Assembly: GCA_943736015.1 (NCBI GenBank)
Contig: OX031070.1
Location: forward strand, 37,192,173 to 37,256,172
Source: Tridacna crocea
Taxonomy: Eukaryota > Mollusca > Bivalvia > Cardiida > Cardiidae
Reading direction: 5' to 3'
Length of the DNA: 64,000 bases
Positions within the stretch are counted from its first letter, which is position 1. Each line of letters opens with the position of its first letter. A program made the position numbers and the translations under genes. This document shows, piece after piece, positions 11,801 through 20,071 of this stretch. The notes beneath the pieces were generated by a model. That model saw nothing but the letters and a program-made list of their open reading frames with translations, was not told the DNA's origin and made no database searches.

Positions 11801-14800
11801 TCTCAGGGGCATCAAAAGTAGGGATTGTGGGGTGAAGTCTAAATTACATTACCATCTCCTCGCCATTTGATGATTTTGTCCAAGAGTTCTTGTACCGATA
11901 TCTCCAAATTCTGTACATTATCTAATGTTCGAGAAATTTCCATCTCGTATTTCTTTGGTGCTGGCTGCAGTAGATTTCGTAGAAATATACGGTTCACCCA
12001 TAACAAGTTGTTCAAGGAATTTCGGCCCTTACAAATATTGTTTTCACACTGGATTACTGAAAAAGATAAAGATCAGACATTGTGTTTTCACCTTAGTTTG
12101 TTCATAAACATTCAACCCTCTAATTCTACTACAAGGTTCCACAATTTAACAACCCAGAGAAAGAAAGCTTTAGAAAACAATCTGGGAAAAGGAGAAAATG
12201 TTGGTTTGTTTTCTCCTTTTTCCACAATGTTTTCCAAGTTGTTTTTCTAAATGTCATTAAAAGTGGAGATTGTGTAGTAAAGAGTTAACCTTTTACAAGA
12301 TGACAAAAAATTTCAACCTAGTCACCTTAACTCTTTACCAAATGACAAAATTGTCAAAAATGAAAGACAACAAAATAAGTGTGACTAAAAAATTGAAACT
12401 ATATTTTGAAAGAGTAAAAAAAAAAATGTGGAAAAAGGAAAAATGCCTATCCAGTGTTTTCAGAAAGCTCCTTTTTCTGGATCATTTAAACTAGGGATTA
12501 TTTGGAAAAGGGTTAAGAGAATCAACCTTGAGACACTCCAATAAAACCAAGGAAATGAATGAGAGAACTGTCACTGTAATATGACTGAAATAATGTTAAA
12601 AGCAGCATGGTGAATAACCTGATTAATCAAACAGTGTTTGTACCCTTCTACAGGCAAACACCGTTTCACATATTAAGATGGATAGAAAATGCATTTCATT
12701 CTCGGGTTTATCACTAGAATATAACCACACTTTCCCTATGACAGATCCCTTGCATTTCTTTAACCCATACACTTTATATCGATTTTTTATCTACACAACA
12801 CAGCTAATTAGATTCTACACACTATAAAATTTTAGCAGCGTTTGTTTACTCTCTAACTGTAAATATGTATCTTAAAATGTTTTCTTCCCTTTAAAGATGA
12901 TGAGTGTCACTGTGTTATTGAGGACTATCTGTAAAACAATAACGCAAACCTTTTCTGGACATCTCCGGAATCACACAGTCTGTATCTTGTACACATGGGA
13001 TTTCTCCGATATGGATATTGTCAAGATCAACTAGTTTCAAATCTGTGCCAAACATCACAAAGTCTTGAGGTTGGAGTTTGTCAAAGCCCAAAGATCCAAT
13101 AGGGCTTGTGTCAAAGTATATCAACAGCTTAAGAAGTTGCTCTGCAATCTGGAAACAAAATAAGCGACCAAAAATGAAAATGAATGAGTCATACTCCAGC
13201 AAAACATGGCTTGACTCTACCAAACAATAAAAGTTTAGCCTAGTTCAAATTCAAAGCATACGCACACGACCAAACTCGAAACTTGAAAAATTTGTTCTAG
13301 GAAGTGTACAAAACATTGTGGGAAAAGGGAAAATGCTGGTAACCAGCATTTTCCCTTTTCCCACAAAGTTTTCAAAAGTTTTTTTTTTTCTTTTGAGTTG
13401 CTAAAAATCATGATTGTGCAGTAAAGAGTTAAATCATTACCAAATGGCAATAATTTGCAATTGTCCAAACAGAAAGCATTTGAAAGCAACATATAAAATG
13501 TGGCTTTGATAAATGAGAAAATGGCTTTGATACATGGAAAACATGATGGGAAAAGGAGAAAATGCTGGTAACCAGCATTTTCTCCTTTTCCCATCATGTT
13601 TTCAAAAGACTTCTTCTTTCGGGTCATCAAAACCTGGCATTGTTTTGGCACAGGGTCCATGTAGCTCCATAATGCATTATAGACAGCAAGTTATCACAAA
13701 ATTATGAATCCATAAATTCCATGAAGTCCAGATCTGAAGGTAAAATGGTCCTATGACATGAAAAAAATTTGCAAATAGCAAAATGTTTGACCCGTGTCAG
13801 CCTACGCAGTCTGTGCATGGGTCGATACTTTTTTGCAGATACATTAAGCCCCCTTTTCCACAAAGCATGGCTCAAATTACCCTTTTCCAAACGACAAACC
13901 TTTGGAATAGACCAAATTGAAAGCATTTGCAGACGACAATTCAACTCTTGCTGAAAAGATGATTTCTGTCTATGATAGGGTAGAAAACGACAAATTTTTG
14001 GACTACACCAAATTGAAAGCATTTGCAGACGACAATTCAACTCTTGCTGAAAAGATGATTTCTGTCTATGATAGGGTAGAAAACATTGTGGGAAAAGGAG
14101 AAAATGCTGGTAACCAGCATTTTCTCCTTTTCCCACAATGTTTTCAAAAGGCTACTATTCCAGACCCGTAAAAGCCAGGGATTGTTTGGGAAAGGGTTAA
14201 AGGGTAATAGTGATGGCATTTTCTCCTTTTCCCACAATGTTTTCTTCCCTGCTGGAAACAAATTTCAATTTTTGAATTACATTTATATTGTTGTCTGCAA
14301 ATGCTTTCAATTTGGACCAGTCAAAAATTTTGTTGTTTGGTAAAGAGTTAAATAGATTAGGTTTCTGGAAACAAAATTAGCAATCAAAAATTAAATTATC
14401 AGTAGAAATCTTACAGGCCAACCAGCTTTGACAATTCTGACAATTGTAATTCAAAACCATTATCACACAATCATGTGTTTTAACAATCCTAAGGGAAGAG
14501 GCTTTTGAGAAGATTGTTGGACAAGCAGAAAATGCTGGTAACCAGCCTTTTCTCCTTTTCTCACAATGTTTTCAATGCATTCAAACAAAACTTTCATCAT
14601 CTGAGACATGTTTTACCCTTTACCATACAATGATGCTTTCTAACAACCCTAAGGAAGAGGCCTTTTGAAAACATTGTCGGAAAAGGAGAAAATGCTGGTA
14701 ATCAGTGTTTTCTCTATTTCCCACATAGTTTTCTACCCTATCAAAGAAAAATTGTGTCATTTGATCCGCTTTGAAATTGTTGTCTGCAAATGCTTTCAAT

Positions 14801-16292
14801 TTGGATGGGTCTAAAATTTTGCTTTGTGGTTACAGGTTAACTTGTTCTCTGCAAATGCTTTGAATTTAAACAAATCTAAAACTTTGTACTTTGGTAAAGA
14901 GTTAAATCTTTTTGCTTACGTATCAGAGGAACAACCGTCTTTCCTTGGTGTAAACAGTACTTGGCTGAGGTCCTGTAATGCCTTGCCAATGAACACACAT
15001 TCATACGATATCAATGTCACTAAGGCCAATGACTGAACCAGGGCATCCTGATTACAAATTGACCAATTAACCAAAATATCCCAAGTTTTAATTTCCCTAA
15101 AGAAGATGAGTATTGAGAATATTATAGGAAAATAAAAAAATTGCAATTTGGTAGACAGTTAAACCATTACAACACAATCATGACTTTTAACAAACCTGAC
15201 GAAAAAGGCTTTAAAAACATAGTGAGAAAAGGAGAATATTATTAACCAGCAGTATTATATCGGATCTCTTTTTCCCGTAATGACAAAAATGCTTTACCAC
15301 AGTTACAAAGGCAGAAGTCATCATTTAGAGCTACATCTGAATTGTCGTATGCAAATGCGTTCAATTTGGTTGAGTCCAAAATTCTGTCATTTGGTAAAGA
15401 GTTAAGGACATTTATCTGTAATGTGTCTTACCTCCAACTTTGTTTGCCGAGGAAAATGCATTAGAGTGCCCATCTGAAGCTCTTCTCCAGCTTCCGTAAC
15501 AATCATAAGACCCTTTTTATATAACCTATAATCAATGGTTTCTCCTCGCAGACAAAACCCTTTCAACTTGATAATGGAAGGAGATTTCAAAACAAGCAGG
15601 TAGACTAGCTCTCTCATCAGGTTGTAGTTTGACATTACACTACATCGTTTTTCATTGTAATCCATTTTCATACACAACACTTTCAACTGGGTGTCCTTTC
15701 CTGGACTTTTCACAACCACTGAATGGAAATAATCTACTTGAAGACGTTCGACACTCTTTTTACCGTAATGGCTATGAAAATGAAAGCCACCTGGTTTAAG
15801 AGCTGTTATTTCTTTACACGACAATTCACTGTCGATACCTAGATCGTAAAGTTCTGATTTTAGTTGAAGCACCATATCTTCAACATCAAGAGCTGTTTTC
15901 CAGTTTGTTGGAGTGAGATCAATTAAGAGAAGTTTCAATCTGGCCATCATTTCATCTGTGGTAATATAATCATCATCATTTTCTAAAGCACGAAGACCGA
16001 CTACAGCTCCATTTCCACCAACCTGGGGAACTTCATCATTGATCTGTGGGTGCATCAGGAAATCTTTATTACTGAGTCTTGATTCAGCCTTTGCTTTCCT
16101 TATTTCTGCTTGAGTCTTTTCTCGTAACCTTTTATGGGATTTTTCAAGTTGTGGGTTGTATGGTAGGGATGGTCTCCCGCCAAGTCTCTTGCTATCCAAC
16201 AGTCGATTGTAAGAGAGATAAACACCAATAAGACATACAAACAGGAGGAAGAAGATCCATAACTGTTTTTTACGTCTTGGTAAGCACCTCAT
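2667..16292 (-). CDS. VLK/PKDCC-family secreted or Golgi protein kinase (six coding exons, 3' end missing)
   Basis: Joined coding exons on the minus strand: 16292-15432, 13148-12950, 12056-11853, 9428-9193, 5760-5694 and 2813-2667. All junctions use GT/AG and agree in phase (0, 1, 1, 0, 1), giving about 571 residues before an unseen last exon. Residues about 10-29 form a signal anchor (LWIFFLLFVCLIGVYLSY), as in type II Golgi or secreted kinases. The kinase domain runs from about 180: residues 302-318 contain SPIGSLGFDKLQPQDFV (catalytic-loop region), followed by the metal-binding DLD at 328-330 and the PC..DTDC motif. A C-terminal cysteine-rich part (CTRSRVSWGC, then C..DDRC.SFV) matches the PKDCC tail. 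VLK enzymes phosphorylate tyrosines of secretory-pathway and extracellular proteins. The spacing from TE.G to SP.GS is the same as I recall for human PKDCC (39 residues). Exon 5 adds a hydrophilic linker of about 79 residues that I do not know from vertebrates. Introns are filled with hairpin elements. Family assignment is strong; orthology is inferred. Confidence 0.82.
2930..3137. mobile_element. Family A hairpin element
   Basis: It runs from CTTTACCACACAGTCCCGAC to TGTGGTAAAGAGTTAA. The centre at about 2970-3045 is a nearly perfect palindrome around GCTGGTAACCAGC, flanked by GGGAAAAGGAGAAAAT and its complement. Confidence 0.8.
3428..3650. mobile_element. Family A hairpin element
   Basis: Left end CCTTTACCTCACAATGCC, centre GTTGGAAAAGGAGAAAATGC with its inverted copy, right end GTATGGTAAAGAGTTTA. 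The open frames here (3347-3784 and others) are read through the palindrome. Confidence 0.7.
4111..4333. mobile_element. Family A hairpin element (centre variant)
   Basis: It runs from ACCCTTTCCCAAACAAC to GGGAAAGGGTTAA. The central stem reads GAGAAATTGCTCGTTACCAG, a variant spacer between the same GGGAAAAGG arms. It continues directly into the next fragment. Confidence 0.65.
4345..4520. repeat. Family A fragment with intact palindrome
   Basis: The palindrome is at about 4419-4471. The outer ends are decayed. Confidence 0.55.
4870..5104. mobile_element. Family A hairpin element
   Basis: Left end GAACTCTTTATCAAACGAC and GCATTTGCAGACGACAAAAT, then GGGTAGAAAACATTGTGGGA. The palindrome is centred near 5011, and the right end is decayed. 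Confidence 0.65.
5104..5341. mobile_element. Family A hairpin element
   Basis: It runs from AACCCCTTTCCAATCAAC to TTTGGTAAAGGGTTAA, with a poly-A tract inside the left arm near 5150. Confidence 0.65.
5413..5641. mobile_element. Family A hairpin element (full length)
   Basis: TTAACCCATTACCAAACGAC at the left and GTGGTAATGGGTTAA at the right, with TTAA at both ends. 229 bp, a typical complete copy, upstream of the 67-bp kinase exon in transcript order by about 50 bp. Confidence 0.8.
5694..5760 (-). CDS. VLK-like kinase gene, 67-bp exon
   Basis: A short exon between acceptor TTTTTCCCGTAG and donor GTAAAT, phase 0 to phase 1. It encodes NKDLPVRKELDEYIRQNDAN then YP. It is held by exact phase compatibility with both neighbours and by lying in a repeat-free island between family A copies. 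Confidence 0.7.
5854..6085. mobile_element. Family A hairpin element (full length)
   Basis: It runs from TTAACTCTCTACCAAACGAC to TGTGGTAAAGAGTTAA. The stem around GGTTACCAGC is perfect for over 25 bp on each side. Confidence 0.85.
6162..6390. mobile_element. Family A hairpin element (full length)
   Basis: It runs from TTAACCCTTTACCACACAAT to TGTGGTAATGGGTTAA, TTAA at both ends. It shares its right TTAA with the next copy. Confidence 0.82.
6387..8186. mobile_element. Family A copy split by a Helentron-like element
   Basis: The left piece 6387-6457 (TTAACTCTCTAAAACACAAT) and right piece 8036-8186 (AAAATGCTGGTAGTCAGCAC, ending TGTTTGGGTAAG) read as one family A element once the insert is removed. 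Confidence 0.6.
6458..8038 (+). mobile_element. Helentron-like ('pearl'-type) element with a 166-bp tandem array
   Basis: The left part contains AAGAGGGCCAAGATGGCCCT and TCGCTCACCTGA; the right end has the inverted partner CTCAGGTGAGC and finishes CTAA. A stem-loop (GAGCATGTTGTGCTC) lies about 10 bp from the end, as in Helitron/Helentron 3' ends. Between them is a tandem array whose landmark AAGGGTCACCCAAGGAAC recurs at 6735, 6901, 7067, 7233, 7399, 7565 and 7731: six consecutive intervals of exactly 166 bp. It has no coding capacity, and the open frames at 7049-7496 follow the array. Bivalve 'pearl' elements and HINEs share this layout; identity to a named family is inferred. Confidence 0.7.
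8329..8698. mobile_element. Family C TTAA-flanked element, copy 1
   Basis: 370 bp including the TTAA at each end. Inverted termini read GTAGTGGACCCGTAATA and its complement. TTAA duplication with GG-starting ends suggests a Kolobok-like non-autonomous element; this is inferred. Confidence 0.7.
8811..9020 (+). mobile_element. tRNA-derived SINE
   Basis: The head carries an A-box-like GTGAGGTAGAGCG and a B-box GAGTTCGATTCC, then an unrelated body ending near CAATGTGAAATAAA. Head and spacing are those of a pol III SINE. Confidence 0.55.
9193..9428 (-). CDS. VLK-like kinase gene, hydrophilic linker exon
   Basis: 236 bp between acceptor TTTCATTCTCAG and donor GTTAGT, entering in phase 1 and leaving in phase 0. 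It encodes about 78 residues rich in Asn, Asp and Lys (QDIPNNQISDHNKNLDSN) with no recognised fold. It sits between the C-lobe exon and the cysteine-rich tail, where vertebrate PKDCC has a short linker. Phase and flanking splice sites support it; low complexity makes it less certain than its neighbours. Confidence 0.7.
9498..9719. mobile_element. Family A element, first of a chain of three
   Basis: TTAACCCATTACCAAACAAC to GTGTGGTTAA. The TTAA at its right end is also the left TTAA of the next copy. Confidence 0.8.
9716..9923. mobile_element. Family A element, second of the chain
   Basis: TTAACTCTTTACCATACAAT to GGTAAAGAGTTAA. The right half of the central palindrome is deleted (AAAATGCTGGTAACCAATGT). 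Confidence 0.75.
9920..10113. mobile_element. Family A element, third of the chain
   Basis: TTAACTCTTTACCAAACAGT to AGAAAGGGTTAA, with a shared TTAA on the left. The right arm is diverged. Confidence 0.7.
10131..10282. mobile_element. Hairpin MITE of a different family
   Basis: Arms beginning TTTGTGAAAGATCAAAATGG and ending CGATCTTTCACCAAAA pair across a centre near CATGGCTGCACCACCCATG. The flanks give no clear duplication. Confidence 0.55.
10283..11031. other. Intron sequence without recognised genes
   Basis: This lies inside the kinase intron between 11853 and 9428. The open frame 10591-10833 shows no family signature. The part 10955-11010 resembles the GGTCCT..AGAAAATTTGCAAAT repeat seen near 41750 and 13750. 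Confidence 0.35.
11032..11260. mobile_element. Family A element, first of a chain
   Basis: TTAACTCTTTACCACACGAG to GTGTGGTAATGGGTTAA, 229 bp. It shares TTAA 11257-11260 with the next copy. Confidence 0.85.
11257..11485. mobile_element. Family A element, second of a chain
   Basis: TTAACCCTTCACCAAACAAT to TTTGGTAAAGAGTTAA, 229 bp, with an intact central palindrome. Confidence 0.85.
11486..11615. repeat. Family A half element
   Basis: It begins inside the left arm (GAATGGTGGAAAACATTGTG) and keeps the right end GTGTGGTGAAGGCTTAA. Confidence 0.65.
11612..11842. mobile_element. Family A element next to a kinase splice donor
   Basis: TTAACTTCTTTACCAAAC to GGATTGTGGGGTGAAG. The palindrome is intact (about 11732-11780). 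Its end lies about 11 bp from the donor at 11852. Confidence 0.75.
11853..12056 (-). CDS. VLK-like kinase gene, C-lobe exon
   Basis: The exon lies between acceptor TTATCTTTTTCAG and donor GTAATG, 204 bp, phase 1 to phase 1. It encodes about residues 355-421, beginning IQCENNICKGRNSLNNLLWV, which matches the PKDCC segment with spaced cysteines before a GMNEK..N block, then a helical part (ISVQELLDKIIKW). The plus-strand open frame across this region is a shadow. A family A element ends only about 11 bp from the donor. Confidence 0.85.
12111..12288. mobile_element. Family A element, shortened palindrome
   Basis: The centre is cut to AAAATGTTGGTTTGTTTTCT. The right end TAGTAAAGAGTTAA is kept. 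Confidence 0.6.
12327..12516. mobile_element. Family A element, diverged
   Basis: TTAACTCTTTACCAAATGAC to GGAAAAGGGTTAA. A related left end (TTAACCTTTTACAAGATGAC) lies just before it at 12285. Confidence 0.6.
12517..12949. other. Intron sequence
   Basis: This lies inside the kinase intron between 12950 and 12056. AT-rich, and no feature recognised. Confidence 0.4.
12950..13148 (-). CDS. VLK-like kinase gene, catalytic-loop exon
   Basis: The acceptor TTTGTTTCCAG precedes 13148. The exon is 199 bp, starts in phase 0 and ends in phase 1. It encodes residues 288-353 (plus one base), including SPIGSLGFDKLQPQDFV, LKLVDLDN and PCVQDTDCVIPE. The donor (AAAAG then GTTTGC) is weak but gives the only in-phase join to the next exon. 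The open frame continues past it to 12915. Confidence 0.85.
13212..13432. mobile_element. Family A element
   Basis: CTCTACCAAACAATAAAAG to GCAGTAAAGAGTTAA. The palindrome around GCTGGTAACCAGC has G-shortened arms (GGGAAAAGGGAAAAT). Confidence 0.75.
13429..13657. mobile_element. Family A element
   Basis: TTAAATCATTACCAAATGGC to TTTTGGCACAGGG. The stem includes a matched change in both arms (AACATGATGGGAAAAGG and CCATCATGTT), showing that the two arms stay complementary. Confidence 0.7.
13660..13877 (+). repeat. Family F interspersed repeat
   Basis: It contains CAAATAGCAAAATGTTTGAC, GTGTCAGCCTACGCAGTCTG and CATTAAGCCCCCTTTTCCAC, blocks that recur near 38777-39070 and 41690-41990. Confidence 0.45.
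13878..14200. mobile_element. Family A element with a 96-bp internal tandem duplication
   Basis: The segment 13893-13988 (GACAAACCTTTGG to GGGTAGAAAAC) is repeated at 13989-14084 with few changes. The central palindrome follows once. It ends GGGAAAGGGTTAA. Confidence 0.8.
14197..14351. repeat. Family A right-half element
   Basis: It starts at the shared TTAA, lacks the left arm, keeps GCATTTTCTCCTTTTCCCAC, and ends TTTGGTAAAGAGTTAA. Confidence 0.7.
14454..14612. repeat. Family A partial element
   Basis: Left end CATTATCACACAATCATG, with the centre present and the right arm cut. Confidence 0.55.
14610..14840. mobile_element. Family A element
   Basis: TTTACCCTTTACCATACAAT to TGTGGTTACAGGTTAA, centre partly decayed. 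Confidence 0.65.
14837..14905. repeat. Family A terminal fragment
   Basis: Only the outer right arm remains (CTGCAAATGCTTTGAATTTA to TTTGGTAAAGAGTTAA), chained by TTAA to the previous copy. It ends 9 bp from the donor of the candidate cassette exon. Confidence 0.65.
14920..15047 (-). CDS. Candidate cassette (possibly poison) exon in intron 1 of the kinase gene
   Basis: A 128-bp segment is flanked by an acceptor (TTTGTAATCAG at 15048) and a good donor (GTAAGC at 14919). It lies in a 250-bp island free of transposon copies between two family A elements. It is open in the frame that continues exon 1 and would add 42 residues (DALVQSLALVTLISYECVFI and onward). Because 128 is not a multiple of three, inclusion ahead of 13148-12950 shifts the frame and meets a stop within about ten codons. 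Its translation (LISYECVFIGKAL) is faintly like the next exon (LLIYFDTSPIGSL), so an old duplicated exon is possible. Direct joining of exon 1 to 13148 fits the family without gaps, so this exon is not part of the main transcript. Confidence 0.35.
15159..15405. mobile_element. Family A element, diverged centre
   Basis: TTAAACCATTACAACACAAT to TTTGGTAAAGAGTTAA. Its end is 25 bp from the donor of the first coding exon of the kinase. Confidence 0.65.
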
Positions 16293-16347
16293 TTTCTTTG
16301 TTAAATCAACAACATTGAAAGATATGGCAATAGGTAATTCACATCAT
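15432..16347 (-). CDS. VLK-like kinase gene, first coding exon with 5' UTR part
   Basis: The start codon is at 16292 (ATGAGGTGC). Upstream, a pyrimidine-rich stretch ending TTTTTTCAG places a 3' splice site at 16348-16349, so 16293-16347 is 5' UTR and at least one untranslated exon lies further upstream. The exon encodes residues 1-287: basic N-terminus, signal anchor, a charged stem (KSHKRLREKTQAEIRKAKAE) and the N-lobe with VVVKSP and LMRELVYLLVLKSPSIIKL. It ends TTGGAG followed by the strong donor GTAAGA, in phase 0. The reading frame runs nine codons past the donor to a stop, which is intronic. Confidence 0.88.
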
Positions 16348-16909
16348 CTGAAAAAACAATGAATGAAAAGTAAGCTATCTGCTCCAACAGTACAACTAGA
16401 CAGATAAATTGTTGAACTCTACAATCCATTAATAGGCTTGAGAAAAACAAATCTTCCATGTACTATGGAAACTGGAGAAAATGTCTGTAGCAAGCATTAT
16501 CTCTTTTTCATTGAATGTTTTTTTTCTCCTATCAAGAACAAAACCCTCCAATCTGATTTGTATTCTGCAAATGCCTTAAGTTTGGACAAATCTAAAAATT
16601 TGTCAGCTGATTAAGTTTTAAAGGGTGACAAAATTCTAAAATGTCTTAATTGAAAGAAATTGCATACAATATAATAAAAATACTTTATACTACGGAAAAG
16701 TACATATTTTGAAAGACAGAAGCCAATATGGGAATTAAGAAATCCGCTTGTTACCAGTATTTCCTCCTTTTGCCCAGAATATTTGCTGGCTTTTATAAAT
16801 CACAAACAAATACAATGAATGCAAGATCAGACAGAGTCCTATGTCATTTGATGTTGATCTGCAGAGTCCATAAGGGAAGTTGTGCTCAAACAGCTTAAAC
16901 TTATAACAC
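16348..16909. other. 5' intron of the kinase gene with degraded hairpin copies
   Basis: Eroded family A fragments are visible near 16440-16610 and 16620-16800 (CTGCAAATGCCTTAAGTTTG; TTGTTACCAGTATTTCCTCC). No further exon was identified. Confidence 0.4.
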
Positions 16910-17104
16910 TTAACCCTTTACCACATAATCCTGACTTTTAGTGACTTTAAGAAAAGTCTTTAAAACATTATTGGCAAAAAAATGCTGGTAATTACCCATC
17001 CAAGAGCAAATCTAAATTTTTGAGTGTCATGCACTTTGTCATCTGCATATACTTCAGTTTGGACTAGATCTAGTCCAAAATTTTGTTGTCTGGAAAAGCA
17101 TTAA
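16910..17104. mobile_element. Family A element lacking its palindrome
   Basis: TTAACCCTTTACCACATAAT to CTGGAAAAGCATTAA. The centre is reduced to AAAAAAATGCTGGTAATTAC. Confidence 0.6.
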
Positions 17105-17530
17105 ATAGATTTACTTTTCGCTCTACAGCAAAATACGCAGGTGACATATGATATATGCGTCTCATAAAGTTGGATTTGTATATGCAATGATTGAAAACAT
17201 TGTGAGAAAAGGAGAAAAATGCTGGTAAGCAGCATTGTTCTCTTTTCCCACAATCTTTTCTATAGCCTACTTCTTCAGGGTCATTGAAAATTGACATTTT
17301 ATAGTAAAGGTTAAATTGTCAAAAAGAAGGAAACAAATTGCAACTGTAATACTATTTCTGCCTAAATATTTCATAGAGAAAAGCAATTAGAGGAAAGCCT
17401 AAAGCCAAAATCAGATTGCATGCTCCACACTCGACAGCAGTCTGGTCTGTATTAACTGGTAAATATATTGACCAATTTGGCTTAGAGAAGACACTCTGTA
17501 GCTCGTAATAATTAATCAAAATGGACACTA

Positions 17531-17760
17531 TTAACCCATTACCAAACAATCCCTGGTTTTTAGGACCCTAAGATAGAAGCCTTTTGAAAAAAATTGTAGG
17601 AAAAGGAGAAAATGCTGGTTACCAGCATTTTCTCCTTTACCCACAATGTTTTCTACCCTGTTGGAAACAAATTTCAATTTTTGAGTTTCTTTGATTTTGT
17701 TGTCTGCACGAGCTTTCAATTTGGACCAGTCTAAAATTCTGTCGTCTGTTGAAGGGTTAA
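17531..17760. mobile_element. Family A element (full length)
   Basis: TTAACCCATTACCAAACAAT to TGTTGAAGGGTTAA, 230 bp, palindrome intact. A partial copy lies at about 17190-17315. Confidence 0.8.
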
Positions 17761-18016
17761 GAAACACAATAGACTTCTACAGACAGCACACAAGAACTTA
17801 AAAATCCAGGGTCCCTAATTTGTATCACTGAAATCTTTCCACTTTTTCTCAGGACACAAATGCATTCGACTGAAGCAATCCTGCAAGGCGGTGTCAGTAT
17901 CATTTTGTCACAATCGTTGCCATTAATTATGCAGACATGGTAACTTACCTCTCTGTAAGTTGATACAAATCAATACACGTAGCGAATCGATTTGTTTTGA
18001 TTTCTTTTGGGTTGTT

Positions 18017-18041
18017 GTTTTTGTTGTTGTTGTTGTTGTTG
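18017..18041 (+). repeat. GTT microsatellite
   Basis: Short uninterrupted GTT run directly before the left target duplication of the fold-back element. Confidence 0.8.
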
Positions 18042-19448
18042 TAAATATGGGTGTGACTAAAACGCGGACGCGTTAAGCGGACCATATAGACAAAGAGGAA
18101 AAAAGCGGACGATATGAAATATAGAGGGAAAAAGCGGACGCCGTCCTGCACCTAATTCGGGGTCTAATATTAGTTTTATAAAAGCAATTAGCCTTTTTTT
18201 TCAGATTGATCTACTTGATAATTTGATAATTAATGATGTATATATATTTCCACTTAGTTTTTATTTACATTTTACACAAATAAACAGAAATGTCTGCCTA
18301 GTTTATTTCACTTTCCCACATGCATTGATCGTTAGGGACATGTATATTCATGTACGTTTTGTCGTTGCTATCAGATGGAAAGGTCATAAAAAATTAGAGT
18401 CATGATTGAATAAATTAAAAAAAGCTGACGATTTGAAACATTGAGGGAAAACTTTGACGCCGTCTTGCATACTTATTTGGCCGTATAATTAGTACTTTTT
18501 AATTACTTTTTAACTTTTATTTTGTTTAAGATATATCAAGAAATGAATGGATAATTAATAATTTCGTGCACATTAATTATTAACCTTTAGAGAAAGATTA
18601 ACCAAAATCAATGAAGAGGAAAAAAGCGGGCGATATGAAACAAAGAAGGAAAACGCGGACGATATGAAATATATAGAGGGAAAACGCGGACGCTTTCTTG
18701 CACATTTATTTGGGTTTATTATCTATCTCTCTCTACATATAAATTAATTCTTTCAGATATATCAATAAATGAAACGATAATTAATAATTGCGTATACATA
18801 CATTTTTTTAGCTTTAGAGACAGATTAACCAAACTCAATAAAGAGGAAAAACGCAGACGATATGAAACAAAGAAGGAAAACGCGGACGATATGAAATATA
18901 TAGAGGAAAACGCGGATTCCTTCTTGCACATTTATTTTTGGTTTATTAGTATTTTGTTTTATCTATCTCTCTATATATATTAATTCTTTAAGATATATCA
19001 ATAAATGATTCGATAGGTAATAATTACGTATACATACATTTTTTTAGCTTTAGAGACAGATTAACCAAAATCAATATAGAAGGAAAATGCGGACGATATG
19101 AAACAAAGAAGGAAAACGCGGACGATATGAAATGTAGAGGGAAAACGCGGACGCCTAACACTTACTAGTATTTGGGTTATTTGTATATACATCTTTAAAA
19201 TCTATCTCTGTCGTAGCATTTATTATAAACAAATTATTTTGTGTACTTTGTATCCCCTGCCAAAAATGACATTGCTTGAAACAAACGTATTAGAGGTTTC
19301 GTGTTTTGCATACACAAGTGGCCTTTTGTTCTTGATTCAGATTAAAATTATATATGGTATATCGTCCGCTTTTTCCCTATATATGGTATATTGTCCGCTT
19401 TTTCCCTATATACATGTATGCTATATCGTCTGCTTTTTCCCTATTTGT

Positions 19449-19644
19449 CGACCCTGACAAAGAAGCGTTTAGAAAACATTGTGGGAAAAGGAGAACATGG
19501 TGGTAACTAGCATTTTCTCTTTTGCCCACAGTGTTTTCTACTCTTCACAAAACAATTTTCAATTTGTCAGTCACTTATATTTTGTCGTCTGCAAATATTT
19601 TTGATCTGGACCAGTCTAAGATTTTGTCATTTGGTAAAGGCTTA
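19449..19644. repeat. Family A copy nested in the left arm (left end missing)
   Basis: It starts inside the element (CGACCCTGACAAAGAAGCG) and ends TTTGGTAAAGGCTTAA. At the matching place the right arm reads TTAAGCTTTAGAGAAAG with no insert. Confidence 0.7.
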
Positions 19645-19888
19645 AGCTTTAGAGAAAGGTTAACCAAAATCACTGAAGAGGAAAAAAGCGGACGATATGA
19701 AACAAAGAAGGAAAACGCGGACGATATGAAATAAGAGGGAAAACGCGGACGCCTTCTGACGCACTACTCTGAGTTTATTAGTATATGTTTTTTATCTAAA
19801 TTTGGATGAGAGCGACAGAGAGACAGACATACGGACGGACGGGCACCCATTTATTTATGACCGACAAACAATTCAAGGTAACCCTAGT

Positions 19889-20071
19889 TTAACTCTACCG
19901 AATGACACAATTTTGTTCAAAAATTGAAAAATTTGTTTCCAGCCGAGTAGAAAACATAGTGAGAAAAGCGTAAAACGCTAGTTACCAGCATTTTCTCCTT
20001 TTCACACACTGTTTTCAAACGGCTTCCACTTCAGGGTCGTAAAAATTAGGGATTGTTTGGTAAAGGGTTAA
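19889..20071. mobile_element. Family A copy nested in the left arm
   Basis: TTAACTCTACCGAATGACAC to TTTGGTAAAGGGTTAA. The opposite arm near 21780-21810 lacks it and keeps a continuous AATCCTAGTTTGATCAG (read as its complement), so the insertion came after the arms formed. Confidence 0.75.

Noticed and set aside
11867-12250. Plus-strand open frame of 127 codons
   Set aside because: Shadow of the kinase C-lobe exon plus a hairpin element.
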